A DNA stretch of 64,000 bases from Mesorhizobium sp. ES1-4 (lineage in GTDB: Bacteria; Pseudomonadota; Alphaproteobacteria; Rhizobiales; Rhizobiaceae): assembly GCF_020164745.1 (NCBI RefSeq), contig NZ_JAIUGV010000018.1, forward strand, positions 57,818 through 121,817, in the 5' to 3' direction. This document shows, one piece after another, positions 42,403 to 51,429 of this stretch. The position numbers and the translations under genes were made by a program. The stretch's first letter is position 1. Each line of letters starts with the position of its first letter. The notes beneath the pieces were generated by a model. It had not been told where the DNA came from, did not search any database, and saw nothing but the letters and a program-made list of their open reading frames with translations.

Positions 42403-45221
42403 GTTGGCTGCCGCTCTCATTCGGCGCCCCCATGGTGCTGTGGGGTCTGCTGGCGCTGCCGGTGATCTGGTGGCTGCTGAGGCTGACGCCGCCCAAGCCG
42501 CAGGCCGAGGTGTTCCCGCCGCTGAAGATCCTGGCACGTGTGCTGAGGCGTGAGGAAACGCCGCAGCGCAGCCCCTGGTGGCTGACGTTGCTCAGGCTGC
42601 TGATGGCCGCCCTCGTCGTCGCGGCATTGGCCGAACCGGTCTTCAACCCGCGCGAAAAGCTGCCGGCCGAGGGTGCCGCGCTTGCCCTGGTCATCGACAA
42701 TGACTGGGCCAGTGCCGCCGACTGGAACAAACGCGTCGCCACCGCCGAGCGGCTGATCAACGACGCCGGCTCGAACGGCGTGCCGGTCGTCATCGCCTTC
42801 ACCGCCGAAAAGCCCAATGCGGAGATCGGCCCCTTCGATGCCGCCGCCGCGCTCGACCGGCTGCGCGCCGCAAAGCCGCGGCCGATCCCCACCGACCGGC
42901 CCGCCGTCTATGCCCGCGTCGCCGGCGTGCTGGAGACCTTGCCCGGCGCCAGCGTCGCCGTGCTGGCCGATGGCCTTGCGGCCAGTGGCGACGGGGCCGC
43001 CTTCAACACGCTGTTGTCGAAAAATGCCGCCCGCGTCGTCTGGGCGGTGGCCGACCGGCTTTCCCTCACCGGACTGACATCAGCCGAAAACCAGGTTGAC
43101 GGCTTTGCCCTGACCGCCATCCGCGCGCCCGGCGATCCCGCCCCCGCGCAGGTCACCGCCGGCGCTTTCGACGACAAGGGACGCCGTATCGCCGATGCGA
43201 CCCTGACCTTCGCGCCGGGCGAAGCCACGGCCACCGGCACGATGGCGGTGCCGTTCGAATTGCGCAACGACTTCGCCTCCATCGCGCTCGACGGGGAACG
43301 GCATGCGGGTGCCGTGCGCGTGCTCGATGAGAACTCCAAACGCCGCCGTGTCGGGCTGTTGTCGCAGGCCGAAGCCGACCAGGCGCAGCCGCTTCTGTCG
43401 CCACTCTACTACATCAGGCGCGCGCTGCGGCCCTTCGCCGATCTGGTCGAACCGACCAGCGCCGATCTCGCCGACGCCATCCCGCAGATCCTCGACCAGA
43501 AGCCGGCGATGATCATCATGGCCGACATCGGCACCATCCCGACGCAGGTTCGACAGAGACTGGTCGACTGGGTCGACAATGGCGGCACGCTTGTGCGTTT
43601 CGCCGGCTCGCGGCTGGCCGCCGCCGGCAATGATGACGACCTGCTGCCGGTTCGCCTGCGCACCGGCGAACGTTCGCTGGGCGGCGCGCTGTCGTGGACA
43701 TCGCCACAGCCGGTCACCGAATTCCCCAAGGCCGGTCCCTTCGCCGACCTGGCGCCGCCGACCGAGGTCACCGTGACCAGGCAGGTGCTGGCCGAACCGA
43801 CACCCGATATCGTCGAGCGCACCTGGGCAGCCCTTGCGGATGGCACGCCGCTGGTCACCGGCATGAAGAAAGGCAAGGGCACGGTGGTGCTGTTCCACGT
43901 CACTCCCGAGGCGACCTGGTCGAACCTGCCGATCTCCGGCAGCTTCGTCGAGATGCTGCGCCGCATCGTGCAACTGTCGCGCAACCAGGGCGCGGCGATC
44001 GCCAACGCCGAAGCCGCCGCCACCTCGCTGGCGCCCTACCGCATGATCGCGGCCGACGGCTCGCTGGTGCCGCCGACGCCGGATGCGCGGCCGCTGGTGC
44101 CGGGCGCGGGCGCATTGCCGGTGACCTTCGAGAACCCGCCAGGCCTCTATGGCTCGGAGACCGGCGTCTTCGCCCACAATCTGCTCGACGCCGCAAGCAC
44201 GTTCGAGCCGCTGGCACGCCCGCAAGTGACGGTGCCGGTCACCACGGTCCAGTATGCTTTTGATGAATCGCGCAATTTGAAAGGGGCGCTGGTCGCGGCG
44301 GCTTTGCTGCTGATGTTGCTCGACACCCTTGCGGTGTTGTGGATGGGCGGCCTGTTTTCGCGCCGGCCGCGCCGCGCCGGTGCGGCGGCAACAACGGCCG
44401 CCGTGCTGATCGCGCTTGGCGCACTGTTCGGCCATGCCGACCTTGCCCGTGCCGACGATGCCAAGCCGGGCGACCAGGCCGCTATCGAGGCGATTTCAAA
44501 AACCCGCATCGCCTATGTGCTGACCGGCGTGCCGGGTGTCGATTCGATCAGCCGCGCCGGGCTCGAGGGCCTGACCCGCTTCCTGATCGAGAAGACGGCG
44601 CTCGAGCCGGGCGCGCCGGCCGGCGTCGACATCTCGAAGGACGAGCTGTCCTTCTATCCTCTGATCTATTGGCCGATCGACCCGGCGGCGCCCATGCCGA
44701 GCCAGGCCGCGATCGCCCGCATCGACGCCTATATGCAGCAGGGCGGCACCGTGCTGTTCGACACGCGCGACCAGTTCGCCAACGGTATCGGCGCCGATTC
44801 CACCAGCCCGGCCACCGAGCGGCTGCGCGACATCCTCGGCAACCTCAACGTGCCGCCGCTGGAGCCGGTGCCGTCGGACCATGTGCTGACCAAGTCCTTC
44901 TTCATCCTGCCCGAATTTCCCGGCCGCTTCGCCGGCAGCCCGCTCTGGGTCGAGGCATCGCTCGAGGCCAGCAATGCCGACAACCGGCCGGTGCGCACCG
45001 GAGATGGCGTGTCGCCGATCATGATCACCGCCAACGACTTCGCCGGCGCCTGGGCGGTCGACGAGAATGGCGATCCGCTATTGCCGACAGTGCCGAACGA
45101 TCCGATGCAGCGGGTCTACGCGCTGCGCGCCGGCGTCAACATCATGATGTACATGCTGACCGGCAACTACAAATCCGACCAGGTGCATGTCCCCGTCCTG
45201 CTCGAACGTCTGGGGCAGTAG
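42399..45221 (+). CDS. Large membrane protein: BatA-like N-terminus and DUF4159 C-terminus
   Basis: This 940-residue protein begins with the aerotolerance (BatA) N-terminal region, two membrane helices within the first 80 residues (LWGLLALPVIWWLLRL; LTLLRLLMAALVVAALAEPVF). It then has a vWA-like domain, a glutamine-amidotransferase-like region and two further membrane helices near residues 625-680. The DUF4159 domain fills the last 240 residues (IAYVLTGVPGVDSISRAGLEGL, LIYWPIDP). The four-base overlap with DUF58 and the following membrane-protein gene make this a four-gene operon with MoxR. Confidence 0.88.
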   Translation: MSWLPLSFGAPMVLWGLLALPVIWWLLRLTPPKPQAEVFPPLKILARVLRREETPQRSPWWLTLLRLLMAALVVAALAEPVFNPREKLPAEGAALALVIDNDWASAADWNKRVATAERLINDAGSNGVPVVIAFTAEKPNAEIGPFDAAAALDRLRAAKPRPIPTDRPAVYARVAGVLETLPGASVAVLADGLAASGDGAAFNTLLSKNAARVVWAVADRLSLTGLTSAENQVDGFALTAIRAPGDPAPAQVTAGAFDDKGRRIADATLTFAPGEATATGTMAVPFELRNDFASIALDGERHAGAVRVLDENSKRRRVGLLSQAEADQAQPLLSPLYYIRRALRPFADLVEPTSADLADAIPQILDQKPAMIIMADIGTIPTQVRQRLVDWVDNGGTLVRFAGSRLAAAGNDDDLLPVRLRTGERSLGGALSWTSPQPVTEFPKAGPFADLAPPTEVTVTRQVLAEPTPDIVERTWAALADGTPLVTGMKKGKGTVVLFHVTPEATWSNLPISGSFVEMLRRIVQLSRNQGAAIANAEAAATSLAPYRMIAADGSLVPPTPDARPLVPGAGALPVTFENPPGLYGSETGVFAHNLLDAASTFEPLARPQVTVPVTTVQYAFDESRNLKGALVAAALLLMLLDTLAVLWMGGLFSRRPRRAGAAATTAAVLIALGALFGHADLARADDAKPGDQAAIEAISKTRIAYVLTGVPGVDSISRAGLEGLTRFLIEKTALEPGAPAGVDISKDELSFYPLIYWPIDPAAPMPSQAAIARIDAYMQQGGTVLFDTRDQFANGIGADSTSPATERLRDILGNLNVPPLEPVPSDHVLTKSFFILPEFPGRFAGSPLWVEASLEASNADNRPVRTGDGVSPIMITANDFAGAWAVDENGDPLLPTVPNDPMQRVYALRAGVNIMMYMLTGNYKSDQVHVPVLLERLGQ

Positions 45222-45284
45222 GATGATGCTCTTTCTTGCACTCCCCATGTCGATTGATTCTCCGCTGATGCGGGAGGATAAGGC

Positions 45285-47357
45285 ATGAACTGGTCGATCT
45301 CCTTCGAACCGCTGATCTCCTGGCCGCTTCTGGCCCTGGTGCTGGTGCCGCTGGCACTGCTGGCGCTCGTCGGCCTGTGGTTTCGCCAGCGCGGCGCGGT
45401 CCTGCGCTTGCTGGCTCTGCTGGCGCTCGCCGCCGCCCTCTTCAACCCGGTGTTCCTCAATGAGGAGCGCGAGCCGCTGAAAAGCGTGGTCGCGCTGATC
45501 GTCGACCGCAGCCAGAGCCAGGATATCGGCGACCGTACCAGGCAGACCGACGAGGCCGTGGCGGGGCTGCAGCAGCGTCTCGGCCGCTTCAAGCAGTTCG
45601 ACGTCCGCGTCGTCGAGGCCGGCAAGTCCGACGCCGCCGAGGAGCGCACCCAAACGCGGCTGTTCGGCGCGCTGGAAGGCGCTTTCCGCGACGTGCCGCC
45701 CTCGCGCATCGGCGGCGCCATCATGATCACCGATGGTGAGGTGCATGACACGCCGGCCGGAGCCCCCGATTTCAATGCCCCACTGCACGCCCTGATCACC
45801 GGCAACGAGCACGAGAAGGACCGCCGTATCCGCTTCGAGAATGCGCCGCGTTTCGGCCTTGTCGGCAAGCCGCTCGACATGACTTACCGCGTCATCTCGA
45901 CCGAAAACGAGGCTGGACCGGTCGATGTCAGGGTTTCGGTCAATGGCGAGCAGGTCGCGGTCGAGCATGCCACCGTCGGCCAGGCCATGCCGCTTCAGGT
46001 GACCATCCCGGGCGCTGGCCGCAACATCGTCGAACTTGCCATCGACCGCGAGCCGGGGGAACTGACCGACACCAACAACCGCGCCATCGCGCTGGTCGAC
46101 GGCATCCGCGAGAACCTGCGCGTGCTGCTCGTTTCGGGCGAACCGCACGCGGGCGAGCGCACGTGGCGCAATCTGTTGAAATCCGACGCCTCGGTCGATC
46201 TCGTCCATTTCACCATCCTGCGGCCGCCGGAAAAGCAGGACGGCACGCCGATCAACGAATTGTCGCTGATCGCCTTCCCGACCCGCGAATTGTTCGTCGA
46301 GAAGATCAAGGATTTCGACCTCATCATCTTCGACCGCTATCAGCACCGCGACGTGCTGCCGATCCTCTATTACGACTACATCTCCGAATATGTCGAAAAG
46401 GGCGGCGCGCTGCTGATCGCCGCTGGTCCCGAATATGCCGGCGAGGCGTCGATCGCGCGCACGCCGCTGATGTCGGCCCTGCCGGCCATGCCGACCGGCG
46501 AGGTCGTCGACAAGGCGTTCTATCCCCGCCTCACCGAACTCGGCCAGCGTCATCCGGTGACACGTGGCCTCGACGGTTCGGCCACCGAGCCACCGCACTG
46601 GAGCCGCTGGTTCCGCACCATCGGCGTGCAGAACCCGCAAGGCGAAGTGGTGATGAAGGGCGCCGACAACCGGCCACTGCTGCTGCTCGACCGCAAGGGC
46701 GAGGGCCGCGTCGGCATGCTTCTGTCCGATCAGGGTTGGCTGTGGGCGCGCGGCTTCGAGGGCGGCGGCCCGCATGTCCAGCTCTACCGGCGCATCGCCC
46801 ACTGGCTGATGAAGGAGCCCGAGCTCGAGGAAGAGCGGCTGACCGCCGAGGGTCGCGGCATGGTGCTGGAGATCCGCCGCCAGACGATGGCCGACGATCC
46901 CGGCCCGGCGCAGATCATCACTCCGTCCGGCAAGACGGTCACCGTCAAGCTCGAAAAATCCGAACCGGGCGTCTTCCTGGGCAGCGTCCAGACCAGCGAG
47001 ATCGGCCTCTTCCAGGTCGCCAATGGCGATCTCACCGCGCTCGCCCATGTCGGACCGGTCAACGCGCCCGAATTCGCCGATGTCGTCTCCACGCAGGAGC
47101 GGCTGAAGGCGCCGGCGGAAGCCACCGGCGGCAGCGTGCGCCGGCTGGCCTCGTCCACGCCCAGCGACGTGACGCTGCCTTCCATCGTGCCGGTGCGTTC
47201 GGCCGGCGAAGCGTCGGGCAGCGACTGGATCGGCCTGCGCACCACCGACGACAGCGTCTTGAAGGCCGTCTCGCGCGTGCCGCTGTTCGGCGGCTTCCTC
47301 GGCCTCGGCCTGCTGCTTCTGGCGATGGGCTCGATGTGGTACCGCGAAGGACGGTAG
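45285..47357 (+). CDS. Membrane-anchored vWA/amidotransferase-like protein of the MoxR operon
   Basis: This 690-residue protein has two N-terminal membrane helices, a short vWA-like region with VALIVDRSQSQ, a large extracytoplasmic part with glutamine-amidotransferase-like fold segments (LLVSGEPHAGERTWRNLLKSD, YDYISEYVEKGGALLIAAGPEY), and a C-terminal helix (LFGGFLGLGLLLLAMGSMW). It is a divergent paralogue in layout of the preceding protein. Both could form the membrane-bound clients of the MoxR-DUF58 chaperone; their actual task is not established. Confidence 0.83.
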   Translation: MNWSISFEPLISWPLLALVLVPLALLALVGLWFRQRGAVLRLLALLALAAALFNPVFLNEEREPLKSVVALIVDRSQSQDIGDRTRQTDEAVAGLQQRLGRFKQFDVRVVEAGKSDAAEERTQTRLFGALEGAFRDVPPSRIGGAIMITDGEVHDTPAGAPDFNAPLHALITGNEHEKDRRIRFENAPRFGLVGKPLDMTYRVISTENEAGPVDVRVSVNGEQVAVEHATVGQAMPLQVTIPGAGRNIVELAIDREPGELTDTNNRAIALVDGIRENLRVLLVSGEPHAGERTWRNLLKSDASVDLVHFTILRPPEKQDGTPINELSLIAFPTRELFVEKIKDFDLIIFDRYQHRDVLPILYYDYISEYVEKGGALLIAAGPEYAGEASIARTPLMSALPAMPTGEVVDKAFYPRLTELGQRHPVTRGLDGSATEPPHWSRWFRTIGVQNPQGEVVMKGADNRPLLLLDRKGEGRVGMLLSDQGWLWARGFEGGGPHVQLYRRIAHWLMKEPELEEERLTAEGRGMVLEIRRQTMADDPGPAQIITPSGKTVTVKLEKSEPGVFLGSVQTSEIGLFQVANGDLTALAHVGPVNAPEFADVVSTQERLKAPAEATGGSVRRLASSTPSDVTLPSIVPVRSAGEASGSDWIGLRTTDDSVLKAVSRVPLFGGFLGLGLLLLAMGSMWYREGR

Positions 47358-47372
47358 CGGCGCGCTCTTGCC

Positions 47373-47399
47373 TTCTCCCTGTCTCGTCTGCGGGGAGAA
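47373..47399. terminator. Hairpin between the MoxR operon and clpS
   Basis: TTCTCCC (47373-47379) pairs with GGGAGAA (47393-47399) with a 13-base loop and is followed by AAAG rather than T on the plus strand. It lies between convergent genes and may be a weak terminator or a relic of the RIME family. Confidence 0.4.
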
Positions 47400-47463
47400 A
47401 AGACGCCGTCGCGGATGGTTTCGCCAATTGTCGGCGTTTACAGAGGCGAGCCAAGCCCCTGCC

Positions 47464-47769
47464 CTACTCTTCCGGTTCCGTCGTGAACAGCAGCGGGTAA
47501 CCCTTGGCCTTGCCGGCATCGGTGGCCCGTGTCGCCTTGGTCTCGGCGACATCCCTGGTGAAGACAGCGACCACGCAGACCCCGTGCCGGTGCGCGGTGA
47601 TCATGACCCGGTGCGCCTGGTCTTCGCTGAGTTTGAACTCACCCTTCAGCACCGTCACCACGAACTCGCGCGGCGTGAAATCGTCGTTGACGAGGATCAC
47701 CTTGTAAAGCTTCGGCCGCTCGGTCTGCGGCTTGACCTTCAGGCGCGGCTTTGTGGTGTTTTCAGGCAT
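47464..47769 (-). CDS. clpS: ATP-dependent Clp protease adaptor ClpS, ClpS2-like
   Basis: This 101-residue adaptor delivers N-degron proteins to ClpAP. It has the core LYKVILVNDDFTPREFVVTVL, the helix with MITAHRHGVCVVAVFTRDVAETKA, and an ending PLLFTTEPEE. The NDD/F-T substrate-pocket entry is conserved, but the long C-terminal variant and the AHRHGVCVVAVFTRD stretch resemble the second rhizobial paralogue (ClpS2), which may recognise fewer destabilising residues. No clpA lies nearby. ATG 47769 was chosen over an open frame to 47856 that would add a non-homologous stretch. Confidence 0.9.
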   Translation of the reverse strand: MPENTTKPRLKVKPQTERPKLYKVILVNDDFTPREFVVTVLKGEFKLSEDQAHRVMITAHRHGVCVVAVFTRDVAETKATRATDAGKAKGYPLLFTTEPEE

Positions 47770-47898
47770 CCGAACCGACTGGTTTGCGATCGAGCTCAAT
47801 CCGCATTTTGCCACGCGCGGCAGCGATCGTCCATTTACGGACCCGTCGGCGGGCAAGCCCGGTCCTTCACAATCACGTGGGAAATCGTCGATCGCGGT

Positions 47899-48213
47899 TC
47901 AACGGCCCTGGCGGCCGAAGATGCGGCGATTCATTTCGGCATCCGCCCGGCGTTCCATCCATGCCGCGACCGGCCATGCGACAACGCAGATCAGCGTCAC
48001 GCTGGTGAGCAGGATCAGCAGCCAGGTCTGTGCCGGCGTGATGTAATCCCAGTTGCTGGAAATGGCCGGCGCGAACAGCGAGGGCTCGGTGCGCCCGCTC
48101 GCCGGATCCGGCACCGGGCTGGCGGTGAACAGGATCAGTGTCCTGGCAACGCCGGTGGCAACCAGGCCGCTAAGCACGATCGAGCGCAAGATGGACGAAA
48201 GCCGCTTCTTCAT
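47899..48213 (-). CDS. Small hypothetical membrane protein
   Basis: This 104-residue protein has two predicted membrane segments (ILRSIVLSGLVATGVARTLILF near 8-29 and TWLLILLTSVTLICVVAWPVAAWM near 63-86) and a basic C-terminal tail RRADAEMNRRIFGRQ. It follows the clpS gene's upstream side on the same strand but they are 129 bases apart. No family recognised. Confidence 0.62.
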   Translation of the reverse strand: MKKRLSSILRSIVLSGLVATGVARTLILFTASPVPDPASGRTEPSLFAPAISSNWDYITPAQTWLLILLTSVTLICVVAWPVAAWMERRADAEMNRRIFGRQGR

Positions 48214-48313
48214 GCGGATTGCCTACACGGCCGGCGTTGTAAACGGGTTAAGCAGGATCGGGTGCGTGGCTGGAAGCCGTCGGCGTTCAGCTCATCGACC
48301 ATGCCCTTGGCAG

Positions 48314-48350
48314 AAGGCCGCCCCAGCCGGTTTGCGGCTGGGGCGGCCTT
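48314..48350. terminator. Very stable 15-bp perfect hairpin after the Ala/Lys-rich gene
   Basis: The arm at 48314-48328 (AAGGCCGCCCCAGCC) pairs perfectly with 48336-48350 around a seven-base loop. It lies 24 bases beyond the stop of the minus-strand Ala/Lys-rich gene. Its stability strongly suggests a terminator although no long T-run follows. Confidence 0.7.
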
Positions 48351-48373
48351 GCTGGAACGGACCTCGAAACCGA

Positions 48374-48667
48374 TCAGGGCTTCTTCGGAGCGGCCTTCGC
48401 GGGAGCCATTTTCGCGGGAGCCATTTTCGCGGGGGCCTTCTTGACTGGGCACTTGTGCTTCTTGGTCACCTTGCAGGCGGTCTTCTTGGCGACCTTCTTC
48501 GGAGCGGCCTTGGCCGGAGCGGTTGTCGTTGCGGCAGCGGCCGGAGCGGTGGTCGTGGTGGCGGCAGCCGGGGCAGCGGTCGTGGTCGCGGCTGCGTTGC
48601 CCAGAGCCGGCATCGAGAAGGCGAGGGCGACGGCGAGACCAAGGGCGGACAGGAGGGACTTGTTCAT
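48374..48667 (-). CDS. Exported Ala/Lys/Pro-rich repeat protein (histone-like composition)
   Basis: This 97-residue protein has a signal peptide (about 1-25, ending GNAA) followed by Ala/Thr runs and a Lys/Ala/Pro C-terminus with repeated AKMAP/AKAAP units, two Cys (TACKVTKKHKCPVKK) and no globular core. The repeats come from a 15-bp tandem repeat at 48396-48440. The composition resembles histone H1 tails, but export predicts a periplasmic or cell-surface role, such as binding to polyanions. No family recognised. Confidence 0.68.
   Translation of the reverse strand: MNKSLLSALGLAVALAFSMPALGNAAATTTAAPAAATTTTAPAAAATTTAPAKAAPKKVAKKTACKVTKKHKCPVKKAPAKMAPAKMAPAKAAPKKP
48396..48440 (-). repeat. 15-bp tandem repeat within the Ala/Lys-rich gene
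   Basis: The unit TTCGCGGGAGCCATT occurs at 48396-48410 and 48411-48425, with a third degenerate unit at 48426-48440. It encodes five-residue AKMAP repeats on the minus strand, so copy-number changes would leave the frame intact. Confidence 0.9.
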
Positions 48668-48703
48668 GGCTTCATTTCCTTTTTATGCGGGTCGTTTTGA
48701 GTG

Positions 48704-49003
48704 TCACTGGACCGGGTCATTCGGTGTCACTCCAAGCAGCTTCAAAGCGTTGGCGAGCATCCGGATGCCCTGCGCCTGTTTCTTGGCGGCGCAGTACCGG
48801 TTGCCCTTTCTCTGAAGTGCCTTTGCCGCGGTGACCTGCGTTGCCGTGGCATGGGTTTCGATGGCTTCATCAAATTGGTGGCTGAGATTGGCGCACCGTT
48901 CGGTCCGGGTGAGCGGCGCCTTTGCATCCGATTGGCCGACAGCGGCAGTGACCAGGCCAAGGCCCAGCAAAACTCCCAACAAACTGACTGACAATCTTGG
49001 CAT
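48704..49003 (-). CDS. Small exported hypothetical protein with two conserved-looking cysteines
   Basis: This 99-residue protein has a signal peptide (LSVSLLGVLLGLGLVTAAVGQ) and a helical mature part with ERCANLSHQFDEAIETHATATQV and KGNRYCAAKKQAQGIRMLANAL. The two cysteines (near 37 and 71) could form a disulphide in the periplasm. It lies 36 bases upstream of the Ala/Lys-rich exported gene, in the same direction, so they may share a transcript. Function unknown. Confidence 0.66.
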   Translation of the reverse strand: MPRLSVSLLGVLLGLGLVTAAVGQSDAKAPLTRTERCANLSHQFDEAIETHATATQVTAAKALQRKGNRYCAAKKQAQGIRMLANALKLLGVTPNDPVQ

Positions 49004-49284
49004 TGGTTTATCCGTGAACCCGGAGACGAGCGTCGCAGCCGATCACCTGACCGCCACGGCACTGTTATGCCGACCTACCTTTTCAGGAGTTTTTCCCGAT
49101 TGTAGAATTTTGTTTCTGGATTGTGTCTGGCCGGGCCGGGCCAAGCTGGGCGTCGCTTTCCATGTGGAGAAGGCGGAATTCATTCTCCCTTGAAAAGCAA
49201 GGCACTGGCCAACATATGGCCCGAATTCTATCGTGTGGCTCATCAGCCAGGAATGGCTTGGCCGGCAAACCAGACAGGGCAGCT

Positions 49285-50001
49285 GTGAAATCCAATGCGC
49301 ATATACTGATCGTCGACGACGACAAGGACATCCGCGACCTGCTTCAGGAGTTCTTCCAGAAGCGGGGGCTCCACACCTCGGTTGCGGCCGACGGCACTGA
49401 AATGGAAGCCATCCTGCGCCGCTCGCAGGTGGACCTCATCGTCCTCGACGTGATGCTGCCCGGCAGGAGCGGGCTGGAACTGTGCCGCGACCTGCGCGCG
49501 CAGTATACGACGCCGATCATCATGCTGACCGCCGTCACCGAGACGACGGACCGTGTCGTTGGTCTCGAGATGGGCGCCGACGACTATGTGCCCAAACCCT
49601 TCGACCCGCGCGAATTGCTGGCCCGCATCCGCGCCGTGCTGCGGCGCAACGGCGCCGCCGAGCCGAAGCGCGCCACCACCAAGCAGATATACCGCTTCGC
49701 CGGCTGGACGATGGACTGCTCGCGGCGCCGGCTGACCGCGCCTGACGACGTCAGGGTCGAACTGACGATGGCCGAATTCAATCTCTTGCAGACCTTCGTC
49801 AAGAGCGCCCAACGCGTGCTGACTCGCGACCAGCTCATCGAGCTGTCCGGCGGCGACAGCGACTATTCCTTCGACCGCAGCATCGACATCCTGGTCAGCC
49901 GGTTGCGGCGCAAGATGGAAGATGATCCCAAGACGCCCAAGCTGATCCACACCGTGCGCAGCGGCGGCTACCAATTCCTGCCCGAGACGACCTCCGAATG
50001 A
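49285..50001 (+). CDS. OmpR-family two-component response regulator
   Basis: This 238-residue regulator has a receiver domain (about 5-118) with IVDDDKD, phospho-Asp in LIVLDVMLPG near residue 53, and a Lys in YVPKPFDP. The C-terminal winged helix (about 135-232) includes LTMAEFNLLQTFVKSAQRVLTRDQL and the SRLRRKMEDD wing. The frame runs back to 49123, but GTG 49285 gives the usual family start (KSNAHILIVDDD); an ATG at 49216 remains possible. It overlaps its histidine kinase by four bases. Confidence 0.93.
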   Translation: MKSNAHILIVDDDKDIRDLLQEFFQKRGLHTSVAADGTEMEAILRRSQVDLIVLDVMLPGRSGLELCRDLRAQYTTPIIMLTAVTETTDRVVGLEMGADDYVPKPFDPRELLARIRAVLRRNGAAEPKRATTKQIYRFAGWTMDCSRRRLTAPDDVRVELTMAEFNLLQTFVKSAQRVLTRDQLIELSGGDSDYSFDRSIDILVSRLRRKMEDDPKTPKLIHTVRSGGYQFLPETTSE

Positions 50002-51407
50002 GACGTTTCCTGCCGCAGACCTTGCCTGTCTGGGTGCTGCTGATCGTCATTGCCGGCCTGCTGATCAGCCAGGTCGCGACGCTCTACATCGTGTCGCGCG
50101 ACCGCGCCGCCGCCAATGACGTGGTCGACCTCTACCGCCTCAATGACCGCGCCTTCTCGCTCGTTCAGCTGATGCATGACGCCACGCCGCAGGAGCGCAA
50201 GGCGACGGCGATCGGCCTGTTCAACTCTACCTACGCGCTCACCGTCTCGGACACGCCCGCCGTCACCTCCTCGATCGCCGGCGACGACCAACTGGCCGAG
50301 CTTGAGGACATCCTTGTCGGCCGGCTGTCCAAATTCGGCGTCACCGACGCGCGCGTGCGCCGCGATCCGGCGACACAGGAAGCCGACGACACCAGCGGCG
50401 CGGCGCCGGGGGCGGATATCGGCCAGGTCGAGCGGGACCTTCTGGTGCTGGCCGCCGATTTCGCCCAGAGCGAGAAGCTGACGGCCTCGCTGCGCTTCGC
50501 CGACGGCCAGTGGCTGAACTTCACGGAGCCGATCACGCCCGTTGGCCCGATCCTGAGCTTCGACAGCCTGCCTCTCTATGCGCTGATCGCCGGGCTGGTG
50601 GTGATCATGTCGATCTGGTCGCTGCGTCGGCTGACAGCGCCCTACCGGATGATGGAGACAGCCGTCAACCGGATCGGCAACGACCTCAAGAGCCCGCCGG
50701 TCACCGAGAGCGGCAGCCGAGAGGTGCGCGCCGCCGCCAAGGCGATCAACGCCATGCAGGCGAGGCTGCGCGAATATGTGGAGGACCGTGAGCACCTGGC
50801 AGCAGCGCTCGCGCACGACCTGCGCACGCCGATCACCAGGATGCGGCTGCGCCTGGAGCTGTTGCGCAGATCACCGGCGCGCCTTGCGCTCGCCCATGAT
50901 CTCGCCGACATCGAAAGCATCGCGAGTTCCGTGATAGACTTCGCCAAGTTCGAGGTCACGGAGGAAAAGGCCGAGCGCCTCGATTTCTGGTCGCTCGTGG
51001 AATCGGTCGCCGACAGCTACGAGACCGTCTCCTTCGACAATGACGACACCCGCCCCCGCGGCCTGATCTGCATGGCGCGGCCGGTGGCGCTCAAGCGCTG
51101 CGTCACCAATCTGGTGCAGAACGCCGTCACTTACGGCACGAAGGCGCATCTCAGCCTCAGCCACTCGGACGACACGATCACGCTTGCCATCCGCGACGAG
51201 GGGCCGGGCATACCCCAGGCCCAGATCGACGCCGTGTTCGGCTCCTTCGTGCGTCTCGAACAGTCCCGCAACCGCCAGACAGGCGGCCTTGGCCTGGGTC
51301 TCACCATCGCCCGCAACATCGCGCGCGCGGCGGGCGGCGACGTCCGCCTGTCCAATCATTCGGGCGGCGGCCTGCTGACGGAATTGCGCTTGCCGCTGGC
51401 GGCTTGA
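49998..51407 (+). CDS. Membrane sensor histidine kinase (EnvZ/HAMP type)
   Basis: This 469-residue kinase has a first membrane segment (VWVLLIVIAGLLISQVATLYI), a periplasmic sensor of about 150 residues, a second membrane segment near 190-207, a HAMP linker, the H-box HDLRTPITRMRLRLELL, and an HATPase domain (LVQNAVTYG, DEGPGIP, GGLGLGLTIARNIARA). Its start overlaps the stop of the OmpR-type regulator by four bases. The stimulus and targets are unknown; the adjacent choline-uptake genes are convergent, not part of its operon. Confidence 0.93.
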   Translation: MRRFLPQTLPVWVLLIVIAGLLISQVATLYIVSRDRAAANDVVDLYRLNDRAFSLVQLMHDATPQERKATAIGLFNSTYALTVSDTPAVTSSIAGDDQLAELEDILVGRLSKFGVTDARVRRDPATQEADDTSGAAPGADIGQVERDLLVLAADFAQSEKLTASLRFADGQWLNFTEPITPVGPILSFDSLPLYALIAGLVVIMSIWSLRRLTAPYRMMETAVNRIGNDLKSPPVTESGSREVRAAAKAINAMQARLREYVEDREHLAAALAHDLRTPITRMRLRLELLRRSPARLALAHDLADIESIASSVIDFAKFEVTEEKAERLDFWSLVESVADSYETVSFDNDDTRPRGLICMARPVALKRCVTNLVQNAVTYGTKAHLSLSHSDDTITLAIRDEGPGIPQAQIDAVFGSFVRLEQSRNRQTGGLGLGLTIARNIARAAGGDVRLSNHSGGGLLTELRLPLAA

Positions 51408-51429
51408 GGCTGGTTGCCAGCCCCGCACG

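Noticed and set aside
45078..47552. 824-codon minus-strand open frame opposite the membrane protein of the MoxR operon
   Set aside because: Very long, but it mirrors a conserved plus-strand protein with membrane helices, and has no start context or domain of its own. High GC makes such frames common.
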